DNA of 64,000 nt from Bog-756 sp963829235 (GCA_963829235.1 CAWHIF010000007.1:62001-126000); one strand, 5' to 3'. Shown: positions 17,320 through 26,612, counted from the first letter of the stretch. Numbers and translations: made by a program. Notes: a model not told the origin generated them from the letters alone.

Positions 17320-17357
17320 AGTACTACTGACTATAGATCCATTTTGGCGGGAAGCAA
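17317..17357 (-). promoter_or_regulatory. Leaderless promoter and autoregulatory operator of the GntR gene
   Basis: The inverted repeat ATAGT-N7-ACTAT occupies 17318-17334, matching the size and symmetry of YtrA-type GntR operators. Read on the minus strand, TATAGT (17335-17330) is a -10 element, a TTGCTT at about 17357-17352 can serve as -35 at 16-bp spacing, and transcription would begin at or within a few bases of the ATG at 17319. Operator, -10 and start codon therefore overlap. The repeat is seen directly; promoter use is inferred. Confidence 0.6.
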
Positions 17358-17442
17358 GGATCTCATCCGGGCGTGACCCACCGGGGCGTCGTCGTTCCCG
17401 TCTGTCAGCGGCGGATCCCCCGGTCGTCCGATCGACGGCTAC

Positions 17443-18546
17443 TCATTCTGCGATCGACGAATGGTCCGGACTGCGAATCGCGATTGCATCCCGCCCACCT
17501 CGTTTGACCTGATACAGAGCGAAGTCGGCATCGTCCAACAGGTGCTCGACGGTGGGGGTCGAATGATCGAGGCCGCCGACGCCGACACTGAGGGTCACGG
17601 CTACCTCGACGGCGGCGGAGAGATCCTGACGGATCCGTTCGGCAACCTCTGCGGCTGCGGAGACGTCCGTATCCGGAAGGAGGAGGGCGAATTCGTCGCC
17701 GCCGAACCGACTGGCGAGATCGAAGGATCGACTGTTCCGGCGAAGGACGGACCCGGTGCTGGCCAGCACATGGTCGCCGACGACGTGACCGTAGGCGTCG
17801 TTCACCGCCTTGAACTGATCCACATCGATCATCAAGAGGCTGAGGGGGCTTCGATTGCGGACTGATCGGGCGATCTCCTGCTCCATCCGCTGACGAAGGA
17901 CACGCCGGACGGCGCATCCCGTGAGCTCGTCGATGGATGCCATGTCGGCCAGCGCGGCCTGGAGTCGTGCCCCGTGCTGCTCGATCCGCGTGCGATTGAC
18001 CGAGGCGGCGACGGTGAGTGCCGAGGCGCCGGCGAGGGCTGCGAAGAGCAGAAAGGCACGGCCCGGAGAGCTGTCGAGGCGGCCATCGGCGAGGGGTACC
18101 AGCGCCACCGCCACCATGGTGGAGATTCCACAGAGGGCGGCCGCCTTCGGTGTGAACATGAGGGTGCCGAAGATCAGGGGAAGGAAGAGCAGGACGAGGA
18201 GCGGGCTGTTCAAGCCGAGGTCGAGCATGGCCACGGCGCCGACCCCGAAAGCGGACAGTGCCGTCCACGTGACGGAATACGTGGCGCACCACGGCTTCGA
18301 CGCCACGGCCGGGGCCACGGCCATGCCGATGATGGCGAGAACGAGCCACACGCCGACGACGACCCACAGGATGCCGCGATGCGGGCCATCGGGTGTCAGC
18401 GCCAGATAGCCGACGACGACGAATGTCTCAGCCAGGAAGATGCCGAAGCCGATGCGAATGTGGGTGAGCCAGAAGCTCCGCCATGCGACCTGATCCGCGT
18501 CCCCGCGCAGCGCGCCGTCGAGCAGGTTCACGTCGTTCGAATCCAT
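17443..18546 (-). CDS. Membrane-bound GGDEF diguanylate cyclase
   Basis: 367 residues. The first 200 contain six hydrophobic segments (for example GFGIFLAETFVVVGYLAL, ILWVVVGVWLVLAIIGMA, LLVLLFLPLIFGTLMF), a MASE-like sensor not assigned to a named family. The cyclase domain begins at MASIDELTG, carries LSLLMIDVDQFKAVNDAYGH (metal and nucleotide site), and has the active-site loop SRFGGDEFALLLP. An allosteric inhibition site RxxD (RSFD) sits five residues before GGDEF, so product feedback is expected. It makes cyclic di-GMP from two GTP. The leader (18547-18700) has hairpins such as GCGGGG/CCCCGC at 18640-18660 but I could not match it to a riboswitch. Confidence 0.9.
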   Translation of the reverse strand: MDSNDVNLLDGALRGDADQVAWRSFWLTHIRIGFGIFLAETFVVVGYLALTPDGPHRGILWVVVGVWLVLAIIGMAVAPAVASKPWCATYSVTWTALSAFGVGAVAMLDLGLNSPLLVLLFLPLIFGTLMFTPKAAALCGISTMVAVALVPLADGRLDSSPGRAFLLFAALAGASALTVAASVNRTRIEQHGARLQAALADMASIDELTGCAVRRVLRQRMEQEIARSVRNRSPLSLLMIDVDQFKAVNDAYGHVVGDHVLASTGSVLRRNSRSFDLASRFGGDEFALLLPDTDVSAAAEVAERIRQDLSAAVEVAVTLSVGVGGLDHSTPTVEHLLDDADFALYQVKRGGRDAIAIRSPDHSSIAE

Positions 18547-18832
18547 GGCACCTGCCCTTCACCAGTCTCGTCTCCTTGTCACATCGACCAACTTGGGGTG
18601 GGCCTTTACGGTTTTTGTGGCCATCGACGGTTCTCTCAGGCGGGGATCCGTTTGCCCCGCTCCCTCGTAAGCCGACGGCCGGGAACTCACCTGAATGTGT
18701 CATCGGTGTGAACTCTCCGCCCATGGAACCGGCCGACGACGGACCCCTCCGGTGCCTACCCGGAGTTCCCGACCCTGACATCGAACAGCGGCGACGGAAG
18801 GCGGAACGAGAGGGTCGCGACGAACGGCTACC

Positions 18833-19789
18833 GTGAGCCCGGTGGAGCGAGGTCCCCGATCAGCAGTGCTGTCCGTCGTCCACGGAGAATCTGCCGTTGG
18901 GCCCGCCGTTCTCAGCGGTGCCATCGTGGCGGTCGCCTCGTACCTGATCGGCTCGAAACGGGGCGATGTCCGGGTGGACGTCGCCCTCGCCAGCATCGCC
19001 AGCTTCCTGTTCGGCATTCTCCTGGCCTTCACGATCGTCCGCACACGTGAGCGGATGGCCCTGGTCCAGGACCTCGTGAGCAAGGGGAACGCCTCCTTGC
19101 TGGCCATCCATAATCTCATGGAGGTCTTTCCAGCGGATGTGCGCTCCACCGTCCGCGACCTCATCGACCGTCAACTCACCGACCAGATCGACTACCGGTT
19201 AGTGGACAATTATCTGTCGACACCTTCCCATCTCGCGCTCACACAAGCCGTCATCTCCCTCGAACCGCGCACCCCACAACAAGAGATCGTCTACAAGGAA
19301 GCAGTTGAGATCTGCATCGACATGGGGTCGAACCGGGCACTGATAGAGGCCGCCAGCGGCCAGTCCCTCTCGCCGATCGAATGGACCGGGCTCCTACTCC
19401 TGCTCCTGTTGCTCATGGCCCTCATCGCCGTCTTGCCCGGTGGGACGCTGTGGGGGGCCCTGGTCGCCGGCCTCATGGCGGGCACGTTGGTCACGCTCCT
19501 CATCATTCTGCGCAAGTTGGATCGGCTCCGATGGCACGAGCGGACCTCGATCTGGGAGCCTACCGCCCGGCTCTTCCGCAGCATGGGGAGGGACCCATAC
19601 GTGCCTCGAGAGGCCATCGACAGCGGTCGCTACCGACCCACCGGACACGTCCGGGTGGCCGACTACCCCGATCCATATCCGAACCGGGCCGGCAAGATCG
19701 TCACCGTGGAGGATTTCGACCACACAGACGCCCGGCGCGACACCACCCCGGCCGTGAGCATGGATGCGGCCGACCGCAGCCCCAATTGA
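18833..19789 (+). CDS. Membrane protein resembling the bestrophin-like DUF4239 family
   Basis: 318 residues from GTG 18833. Two hydrophobic helices near the N-terminus (VLSGAIVAVASYLIGS and VALASIASFLFGILLAFTIV) are followed by RTRERMALVQDLVSKGNASL, a long cytosolic helical region, then two more helices (EWTGLLLLLLLLMALIAVLP and LWGALVAGLMAGTLVTLLII) and a polar tail with a conserved RVADYPDPYP segment. The pattern of paired helices with a central Arg/Glu-rich loop is that of DUF4239 proteins; the match is from overall architecture, so moderate. Function unknown. It is 20 bases upstream of the F420-reductase-like gene on the same strand. Confidence 0.6.
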   Translation: MSPVERGPRSAVLSVVHGESAVGPAVLSGAIVAVASYLIGSKRGDVRVDVALASIASFLFGILLAFTIVRTRERMALVQDLVSKGNASLLAIHNLMEVFPADVRSTVRDLIDRQLTDQIDYRLVDNYLSTPSHLALTQAVISLEPRTPQQEIVYKEAVEICIDMGSNRALIEAASGQSLSPIEWTGLLLLLLLLMALIAVLPGGTLWGALVAGLMAGTLVTLLIILRKLDRLRWHERTSIWEPTARLFRSMGRDPYVPREAIDSGRYRPTGHVRVADYPDPYPNRAGKIVTVEDFDHTDARRDTTPAVSMDAADRSPN

Positions 19790-19808
19790 GGAGTTGAGAG
19801 GTGAGCCC

Positions 19809-20387
19809 GTGGACCTGACCATCATCGGGACGGGATTCATCGGCACAACCCTCGGTCGGGCACTCACAGACTCTGGGAACCACGTCACGTTCGGCTCCCG
19901 ACATCCCGATGACGAACAGGTGGCGATACCCGGCACACGCATCGCGTCCATCGGTGACGCGATCCCGGATTCGGACGTCATCATCCTGGCCATTCCCGGT
20001 GCGGCGGTTGACGACCTTTCATCACGGTACGGGAAGGATCTGGCGGGCAAGCTGGTCATCGACGCCACCAATCGGATGGGTGAACCGGTCGCCAACAGTC
20101 GCGCCATGCTGCCGTCCACCGTCCGCTATGCCCGTGCGTTCAACACACTCGGCGGTGAGAACTTCGCCGACCCCGTCTTTTCCGAAGGGAGAGCGGACAT
20201 GTTCTTCTCGGCCCCCGAGAATGACCGTCGCCTGGTGGAGGAGGTCATCGAAGGCGTGGGTCTGCGTCCCGTGTACGTCGGCGAGGACGAGGAGCCGATC
20301 ATCGATGCACTGTTCCAGCTCTGGATCGCTCTCGCCCTGAAGCAAGGTCGGGGAAGACGGATCGCTCTTCGTTTGATGGAGAACTGA
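19809..20387 (+). CDS. NADPH-dependent F420 reductase-type NAD(P)-binding oxidoreductase
   Basis: 192 residues from GTG 19809, chosen because GAGAGG lies seven bases upstream. The Rossmann fingerprint is at the very N-terminus: VDLTIIGTGFIGTTLGRALT, followed by HVTFGSRHPDDEQV (an SR-type motif that favours NADP) and DVIILAIPGAAVDDL. The domain KLVIDATNRMGEPVANSRAM and RYARAFNTLGGENFADPVFS is the signature of the 'NADP oxidoreductase, coenzyme F420-dependent' family. It could transfer hydride between NADP and F420 or act on another substrate; family members without F420 are known. Downstream of and possibly cotranscribed with the DUF4239-like gene. Confidence 0.8.
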   Translation: MDLTIIGTGFIGTTLGRALTDSGNHVTFGSRHPDDEQVAIPGTRIASIGDAIPDSDVIILAIPGAAVDDLSSRYGKDLAGKLVIDATNRMGEPVANSRAMLPSTVRYARAFNTLGGENFADPVFSEGRADMFFSAPENDRRLVEEVIEGVGLRPVYVGEDEEPIIDALFQLWIALALKQGRGRRIALRLMEN

Positions 20388-20586
20388 CGCCCACCCGCCC
20401 GGAGAACCTTGCCGCCGCGGACCTGGTGCTCGATGACGAGGCTCTGGAACTGCTCCCGTAAGCAGCGGATGAGGTCGGCCGACCTGGTCCCGACGGACTG
20501 ACCGGTCCTCGGCGGGAGCCGGCGAGGAGAGGGCGGCGGGTCCGTGGCCGTTAGCATCGAGGCCTCATGTCGATTCTGGAGACCAC

Positions 20587-21390
20587 ATGACAGACATTTC
20601 GGGGCCGGGGCTCTCCGTCCCAAGTCGGCTCGGAGTTGCGGCGCGGTTCGAGGACGGTCAGCTCATCCTCGAGCTCAGGCCGCAGCCGGAGACGCTGCAC
20701 CACGGCATCGTGCGGGCCAGTGTCATCTCGTTCGTCATCGATGTGGTGGCAGGGATCCCCCTGGATCGGGACCCCGGCGTGTGGACGCTCACCTCGGACA
20801 TGTCGGTCCGGATGCGACCGATACCCGCGCCCGAACGCATCGATGCCACCAGCACGATCCTCCGCCAGGGCCGGCGATCGGCCACCAGCCTGGTCGAGCT
20901 CAGAACCGACGAAGGGGCGCCGATCGCCACCGGTGCCATCGGCTTCGTGAACATCCCCCGCAAGGCGACCGACCCGCCAAAGCCGAACGTGCCGCTCGGG
21001 CAGATCCCTTCGATCTTCCGCGATCCCGGCACGCTCACTCGGCCGCTGCGCGAGGAAGCCGGCATCAGCGTGATCGATGCGGCGGAGGGCGTCGTGCAGG
21101 TCGAGGTCACCCCGGAGCTCCGCAATCCCGCGGGGACGCTACAGGGCGCGATGGTCGCACTTCTGGCTGAAGCCGCGGCCGAAGATCTCGTGGCGACACG
21201 TTTCGAGTCGCCCGTCGTGGTGAGCGACCTCGACCTCCGGTATCTCAGGAAGGCGGAGGTGGGCCCGGTGCGCACCCGGAGCACGCTCTTGGGCACCGGG
21301 CCGCACGCGCCCGTCCAGGTCGAGCTCATCGACACGTCCACAGATCTGATCACGACGTTGGTCTATGCCACGACAGTCACCGTCTCCTGA
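20587..21390 (+). CDS. Acyl-CoA thioesterase with two hotdog domains
   Basis: 267 residues made of two PaaI-like hotdog halves. The first has LHHGIVRASVISFVIDVVAG and VWTLTSDMSVRMRPIPAPER; the second ELRNPAGTLQGAMVALLAEA and VVVSDLDLRYLRKAEVGPVR. Each half shows the 'H.G......D...g' helix and the following strand 'tsdlsv....', although the second has N-P-A-G-T-L-Q-G in place of the His. A double-hotdog chain of this length acts as an internal dimer to hydrolyse acyl-CoA. The acyl chain is not predictable. No obvious link with the GH1/xyl genes that follow 175 bases later. Confidence 0.75.
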   Translation: MTDISGPGLSVPSRLGVAARFEDGQLILELRPQPETLHHGIVRASVISFVIDVVAGIPLDRDPGVWTLTSDMSVRMRPIPAPERIDATSTILRQGRRSATSLVELRTDEGAPIATGAIGFVNIPRKATDPPKPNVPLGQIPSIFRDPGTLTRPLREEAGISVIDAAEGVVQVEVTPELRNPAGTLQGAMVALLAEAAAEDLVATRFESPVVVSDLDLRYLRKAEVGPVRTRSTLLGTGPHAPVQVELIDTSTDLITTLVYATTVTVS

Positions 21391-21564
21391 CGCCTGGTTG
21401 GCCTGTCGACGCACAGAGACCGGCCGTTCTCGAAGCCTTGGTCCCGCTCCCTGTCGCATTTCAGCAGTTCAGGGCGGTCACGAGGGAAGCGCTCGAGCCC
21501 GTGACTGGTTCGTTGTCCCGGCCACCTCCTTCGATTGACGACCGAGAAGATACAGTGACCGGCC

Positions 21565-22773
21565 GTGGATGGAACCGATGCCGAGAGACCTGAGATCACC
21601 TTCCCGGAGGGCTTTGTCTGGGGCACGGCGACCGCGGCCCACCAGATAGAGGGCGGCAACGTCAACAATGACTGGTGGGCCTGGGAGCACAATCCCAATT
21701 CGGGATGTGCCGAGTCGAGTGGCGACGCCTGTGATTCGCTCCACCGATGGGCCGAGGATGTCCAGCTCGTCGCGGACATGGGGCTCCAGGCGTATCGGTT
21801 CTCCCTCGAGTGGAGTCGCATCGAGCCCGCCGAGGGCGAGTTCTCGATCGCTGCGCTCGACTACTACCGCCGCATCTGTGCAGCCTGCCGCGAGCGCGGC
21901 ATCTCCCCGGTCGTGACGTTCCATCACTTCACGACCCCGACCTGGCTGGCCGATCGAGGAGGGTGGGAGGCCGCGGACGCTGCCGATGTCTTCGCCCGTT
22001 TCGTCTCTCGGGCGGCAACCCACCTCGGGGATCTGATCGGTTGGGCCTGCACGATCAACGAGCTCAACCTCATCGGCGTCATGGGCTACGCCCTCGGGTC
22101 ATCTCCGCCGGGGGTGAAGGACGACTTCGTCCGACATCTCGCAGTGAACGAGACCATCGTCCGGGCACACCGGCTCGCCGTCGACGCCCTTCGATCCGGC
22201 CCGGGGAGCTATCCCGTGGGCCTGACACTGTCGATGGACGAGATGGTGGCCGACCCGGGCGGAGAGGAAGTGCTCGAAGCCGCCCAGGAGATTCTCGAGG
22301 ACCGGTTCATGCGGGGAGCCGAGGGTGACGACTTCATCGGGGTCCAGTGCTATTCGCGTGTGCACTTCGGACCAGACGGCCAGGCCCCCAACGAACCCGG
22401 AGTCCCTGTCACCCAAATGGGCTACGAGTACTGGCCGCAAGGAGTTGAACACTGTGCCCGGCGAGCCTCGGCAGTATCCGGGCTCCCTGTCCTCCTGACC
22501 GAGAGTGGGATCGCCACCGAGGACGACACCGAGCGCATTGCCTACATCTCCGAGGCTCTTCGGGGCGTCCGGCGCGCCCTCGATGACGGCGTGGACATCC
22601 GCGGGTACTTCGTCTGGAGCCTGCTCGACAACTTCGAGTGGTCGAACGGATTTGCACCCCGGTTCGGCCTCCACAGTGTCGATCACACGACCTTCGCGAG
22701 GTATCCCAAGCCCAGCGCATCGTGGTACGGCGCGGTGGCCAGAGCAAACGGCTTGCCGGCGCCCCCGGCCTGA
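21565..22773 (+). CDS. Glycoside hydrolase family 1 beta-glycosidase
   Basis: 402 residues from GTG 21565. FPEGFVWGTATAAHQIEGG is the classic GH1 N-terminus. The acid/base Glu is in WACTINELNLIG (usual TFNEP changed to TINEL, Glu kept), and the nucleophile Glu is in LPVLLTESGIATED (TENG changed to TESG). The aglycone strand YFVWSLLDNFEWSNGFAPRF and a final YPKPSASWYGAVA complete a (beta/alpha)8 barrel slightly shorter than the usual 440-450 residues. No signal peptide, so it acts on imported oligosaccharides or glycosides. It precedes xylA and xylB on the same strand (224-bp gap), which suggests a beta-xyloside or mixed beta-glycoside as substrate. Confidence 0.9.
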   Translation: MDGTDAERPEITFPEGFVWGTATAAHQIEGGNVNNDWWAWEHNPNSGCAESSGDACDSLHRWAEDVQLVADMGLQAYRFSLEWSRIEPAEGEFSIAALDYYRRICAACRERGISPVVTFHHFTTPTWLADRGGWEAADAADVFARFVSRAATHLGDLIGWACTINELNLIGVMGYALGSSPPGVKDDFVRHLAVNETIVRAHRLAVDALRSGPGSYPVGLTLSMDEMVADPGGEEVLEAAQEILEDRFMRGAEGDDFIGVQCYSRVHFGPDGQAPNEPGVPVTQMGYEYWPQGVEHCARRASAVSGLPVLLTESGIATEDDTERIAYISEALRGVRRALDDGVDIRGYFVWSLLDNFEWSNGFAPRFGLHSVDHTTFARYPKPSASWYGAVARANGLPAPPA

Positions 22774-22997
22774 GGCGCACTCACAGCACGGTGCGACGGG
22801 ACGGCGATCCCGGCGCGGCTCGAGCCGCACGGAAGTCGAGCCTCCGTGGGCCTCGCGCCAGCTGTGGGAGCAGTGGCGGCGACAACGTCGATCCCCGTCA
22901 TCGTGCCCGGACAGAGCGTTAACATCGGTCCACCACCAGGTCCCCACCCAGGCTCGATCGAGTCGAGGACCGATGCTGGGGTTCGGGAGGAACCTTC

Positions 22998-24155
22998 ATG
23001 AGCGATCCGTTGGCACCAACGCCCGAACACCATTTCACCTTCGGACTCTGGACGGTCGGCAATCCGGGGCGTGACCCGTTCGGTCATGAGGTCCGAGCGC
23101 CGCTCGATCCCGTGGTTGTCGTGCATCATCTCGCCGAGCTGGGGGCCTACGGCGTGAGCTTCCACGACGACGACCTCGTGCCCTACGGATCTTCGGCGGC
23201 CGAGCGCCAGATCGTTCTCAAGCGCTTCGCCCGGGCGCTCGCCGAGACGGGGCTGAAGGTCCCGATGGTCACGACCAACCTCTTCTCCCGACCGATCTTC
23301 AAAGAGGGCGCATTCACCGCCAATGATCCGCGGATTCGCCGATTCGCCATCAGAAAGGCGTGTGAGGCGATCGACCTCGGCGCCGAGTTCGGCGCCGAGG
23401 TCTTCGTGCTGTGGGGGGGCCGAGAAGGAGTCGAGGCCGATGCGGCCAAGGATGTCCGGGACGCACTGGATCGATACAAGGAGGCAGTGGACCTCTGCTG
23501 CGAGTACATCCGCGATCAGGGTCTGACCATGCGCATCGCCATGGAGCCCAAGCCGAACGAACCGCGGGGGGATATCTTCCTTCCGACGGTCGGGCACGTC
23601 CTGGCCTTCATCGGAGCACTGGAATGGCCGGACATGGTGGGGGTCAATCCCGAGTTCGCCCACGAGACGATGAGCGGCCTCTCCTTCTCCCACGCCGTGG
23701 CCCAGGTCCTGTGGCACAAGAAGCTCTTCCATATCGATCTCAATGCCCAGCGGATCGGGAAGTTCGACCAGGACTTCCGCTTCGGCTCCGAGGGAATCCG
23801 GGACGCCTTCTACCTGGTGAAGGTGCTCGAGGACGCCCACTGGGACGGCATGAAGCACTTCGATGCACACCCCTACCGGACCGAGGACACCGCCGGTGTC
23901 TGGGAGTTTGCCCGCGGGTGCATCCGCACCTACCTGATTCTGGCGGAGAAGGTCCGCCGTTTCGGGGAGGACAAAGAGATCCAGGAGGCCCTGCGTGTGG
24001 CCAAGGTCTCCGATCTGAGCGAGAGGACCGCATCGGGTGGTGGGCTCGCCGATATCCGCAAAGGGTCTTATGACGAGGATGCGCTCGCCGCTCAGGGCTA
24101 CGGCCACGAACGCCTCGACCAGCTGGTGACGGAGCTGTTGCTCGGGGTGCGGTAG
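22998..24155 (+). CDS. xylA: Xylose isomerase
   Basis: 385 residues, the length of the class I (actinobacterial) enzyme. It converts D-xylose to D-xylulose (and glucose to fructose) using two Mg2+ or Mn2+. The catalytic His and Asp are in YGVSFHDDDLVPYG; the metal and substrate ligands appear in FVLWGGREGVE, MRIAMEPKPNEPRGD, GVNPEFAHETMSG, LFHIDLNAQRIGKFDQDFRF and KHFDAHPYRTEDT. The ATG at 22998 follows GGGAGGA at a good distance. Its stop overlaps the GTG of xylB (TAGTG), so the two are translationally coupled. The upstream gap contains a GTTAAC palindrome (about 22918) that might belong to an operator; not proven. Confidence 0.97.
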   Translation: MSDPLAPTPEHHFTFGLWTVGNPGRDPFGHEVRAPLDPVVVVHHLAELGAYGVSFHDDDLVPYGSSAAERQIVLKRFARALAETGLKVPMVTTNLFSRPIFKEGAFTANDPRIRRFAIRKACEAIDLGAEFGAEVFVLWGGREGVEADAAKDVRDALDRYKEAVDLCCEYIRDQGLTMRIAMEPKPNEPRGDIFLPTVGHVLAFIGALEWPDMVGVNPEFAHETMSGLSFSHAVAQVLWHKKLFHIDLNAQRIGKFDQDFRFGSEGIRDAFYLVKVLEDAHWDGMKHFDAHPYRTEDTAGVWEFARGCIRTYLILAEKVRRFGEDKEIQEALRVAKVSDLSERTASGGGLADIRKGSYDEDALAAQGYGHERLDQLVTELLLGVR

Positions 24156-25579
24156 TGCCACTGGTCGTCGGCGTCGACTCCTCGACGACATCGTGCAAGG
24201 TCCAGGTGCGCGATGCCGACTCCGGCGCGCTCGTTGCCTCGGGACGGGCCCCTCATCCCCCGACCACACCACCCCGCAGCGAGCAGGACCCCCACGCCTG
24301 GGAGGTGGCGTTCTCCCGGGCCGGTGCCATGGCCGGCATGAATGACACCCGGCCTGCCGCCATATCGTTTGCCGCGCAACAGCACGGTGCCGTCATCCTC
24401 GACGTTCACGGGGACGTCGTGCGCCCGGCCAAGTTGTGGAACGACACCGAGGCGGCGACGGACGCCCAGGAGCTTCGGGATGAACTCCCGGGCGGGGCAG
24501 GCGCATGGGCGCAAGCGTGTGGAAGCGTTCCCCTGGCCAGCTTCACCATCAGCAAGCTTCGCTGGCTGCGGCGCTGCGAGCCCGAATCGTTCCGCCGCAT
24601 GAGCTCTGTGCTCCTCCCCCACGACTGGCTCACCTTTCGGCTGACCGGAGAAATGACGACCGACCGGGGAGATGCCTCGGGAACCGGCTACTGGTCCCCG
24701 GCGGAGGGTCGCTATCGACCCGACCTGCTGAGCCTGGTGGACGACGGCGTCGACTGGGACTCCCTGCTCCCGGTGGTGCTCGGCCCCCGGGCCACAGCCG
24801 GGAAGTGGGGAGATACCGGATCGACCGTGGGGCCGGGGACGGGCGACAACATGGCCAGTGCCCTGGGCCTCGGCCTGCGTCCCGGCGACCTCTCCCTCAG
24901 CTTCGGGACGAGCGGGGTGGCCTGCACGGTCACGGGCGAACCACGTGCTGATCCTTCCGGGACGGTGGCCGGGTTCGCCGACGCCACCGGCCGGTTCCTC
25001 CCCCTCGTCTGCACCCTCAACGCCACCAAGGTGACCGACTCGGTGGCCCGGCTCCTCGGCGTCACCCCCGAGGAGTTCGATGCACTGGCGCTGTCAGCGC
25101 CTGCCGGTGCCGGCGGTTTGGTCCTCGTCCCTCATTTCGACGGGGAGCGGACGCCGGACCGACCGGCGGCAACCGGCACACTGGTCGGCATCAGGAACGA
25201 CGTCTCCGCGGCCAACCTGGCCAGGGCCGCCGTGGAAGGGGTGGTCTGCAACCTCCTCGGGGGCGTCGACTCCCTGGTCACGGGCGATCGGACCAGCGGA
25301 CAGCGGGTGTTCCTCGTCGGAGGTGGGGCCCGGAGCGCTGCGTACCGGCAGATCGTGGCAGACCTCCTGGGCTCTCCGGTGATCGTGCCGTCGGAGACCG
25401 ACCTGGTCGCCGCGGGCGCAGCCGTCCAGGCGGCTGCGGTGCTTCACGGGTGCGACGTCGACACGCTGGCCGAGGCGTGGAACCTCGGGGCGGGCGATGT
25501 CGTCGAGCCCGACGACGCAGCTGATCGGGCGGCTGTCCGTGCGGCATTCACGGAGGCGACGAAGGCAGCGGCACGATGA
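24155..25579 (+). CDS. xylB: Xylulokinase
   Basis: 474 residues from GTG 24155, one base overlapping the xylA stop. It is a FGGY-family sugar kinase: the N-terminal phosphate loop VVGVDSSTTSCKVQVRDAD, the substrate loop ISFAAQQHGAVILD and KLWNDTEAATDAQELRD, then HDWLTFRLTGEMTTDRGDAS with the catalytic Asp, SLSFGTSGVACTV (phosphate 2), and QRVFLVGGGARSAAYRQIVA near the C-terminus (adenosine site). It phosphorylates D-xylulose to xylulose 5-phosphate, which enters the pentose phosphate pathway. With xylA and the GH1 gene it forms a xylose-use cluster; no transporter or regulator is adjacent. Confidence 0.95.
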   Translation: MPLVVGVDSSTTSCKVQVRDADSGALVASGRAPHPPTTPPRSEQDPHAWEVAFSRAGAMAGMNDTRPAAISFAAQQHGAVILDVHGDVVRPAKLWNDTEAATDAQELRDELPGGAGAWAQACGSVPLASFTISKLRWLRRCEPESFRRMSSVLLPHDWLTFRLTGEMTTDRGDASGTGYWSPAEGRYRPDLLSLVDDGVDWDSLLPVVLGPRATAGKWGDTGSTVGPGTGDNMASALGLGLRPGDLSLSFGTSGVACTVTGEPRADPSGTVAGFADATGRFLPLVCTLNATKVTDSVARLLGVTPEEFDALALSAPAGAGGLVLVPHFDGERTPDRPAATGTLVGIRNDVSAANLARAAVEGVVCNLLGGVDSLVTGDRTSGQRVFLVGGGARSAAYRQIVADLLGSPVIVPSETDLVAAGAAVQAAAVLHGCDVDTLAEAWNLGAGDVVEPDDAADRAAVRAAFTEATKAAAR

Positions 25580-26612
25580 ATTCCGAGGCCGGCTCTCACT
25601 CGGTCCCGACCCCGACCCGGCCCGGGGCGCGAGCGACGGTCGGAAAGCCCGCTCAACGATGCGGGCCGGCAGCCGCGGAGGCGAACTCGAGCCCGGCCCC
25701 GGCCTTCCCGTGCAACAGGTCGACTTCTGCCACTTCGAGCAGGTGGACCGCGATGTCGCCATCCCCTGATCGGCCACACGTGCAGAGAAACCATGGGGCA
25801 CAGCTGCCATCATCGGCCGACAGCGGCGGAACTGGCATCGGCTCATGGTGATCCATAGGCGTGCTTCTTACCCCGAAGATCCTGCCTTCAACCGGAATTC
25901 CTTCGGCAGCCCGAGGAATTCCATGCCGCCACCACCAGGATCCGGTCCCGAGGGCCGGAATCGATCCCCTCGACGGCGCCAGCCTCGTCCGCCCGGGGAG
26001 AGCCCGCCCGTGCGCCCGGGAGAGGACGCGCTGGTCCCTTGCTGTGGAAGGGACCGGCGCACAAGCCCGTATCAGGAAAGGAAAGCGGCATCCTTCTCTT
26101 CCGAACGGGCTGCCCAGCCATACCCCGGAGCCACGGGTCCCAAACATCACATCTCACTCCGAGGATCGGGGACGACTCATCGGCGATCGGTGGACAAAGA
26201 GGTTTGCCGGGTCCTGACCCCGGGTATTGGCATTCCGTGCCCATGCACTCGTGTTCAAAGGCTGGTTCGGATTCCACTCCCGGCTCGGAGGTGTGTCCGG
26301 CTTGCCTCTGTGCCGGCAACCTCCCACGCTGCCGAGGGGACGGACGGACGCCAACCAGGCGTCGCCGCCACGCGTGGGCTTCTACTGTCCGGCCGATCGA
26401 GCCAGGTCCCGCCGCCTGGTTCCCGGCCTGGCCCGCACCTTCTGTCGCAACAGGGGTCGCAACAGGACCCCGAGCGGTCCCCACGTGAATTCGATGGGCT
26501 CACTCACCGCGAATTGGGAACTCATGGGTGGAGCGCACGGATACGTCGATTCGTCTCCGGCTGATGGCCAGCCGGGATGCAGCGAGCCAACGAGCGAACA
26601 TCGGAGGAGACC
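25580..26612. other. 1-kb intergenic region without a convincing gene
   Basis: Open frames up to 239 codons exist here, on both strands, but they are Arg/Pro/Ser-rich, have no recognisable domain and are the kind that high-GC DNA produces by chance. I looked for riboswitch cores, rnpB, tmRNA and tRNA motifs and found none. Two things stand out: a perfect hairpin at 25894-25922 and, at the right end, the promoter/leader region of the secreted protein gene at 26613. The size is unusual for this otherwise dense window and could hide a structured RNA. Confidence 0.4.
25894..25922. repeat. Perfect 9-bp inverted repeat (hairpin)
   Basis: GGAATTCCT at 25894-25902 is exactly complementary to AGGAATTCC at 25914-25922, with an 11-base loop. 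Each arm also contains GGAATTCC, which is itself palindromic. There is no T-run, so it is not a standard intrinsic terminator, although it lies 315 bases after xylB. It may be a transcript 3'-end structure or a protein site. Confidence 0.5.

Noticed and set aside
18547..18720. Possible c-di-GMP or other riboswitch in the leader of the GGDEF gene
   Set aside because: GGGGCAAAC and two hairpins are suggestive, but the GACGCAAAG core and tetraloop receptor of class I are missing and no other class fits.
22683..24272. 529-codon minus-strand ORF opposite xylA
   Set aside because: Antisense shadow of a highly conserved gene; no domain on the minus strand.
25845..26564. 239-codon plus-strand ORF in the 1-kb gap
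   Set aside because: No ribosome site, no domain, Arg/Pro/Ser-rich; other frames in the same stretch are equally open, so it is probably chance.
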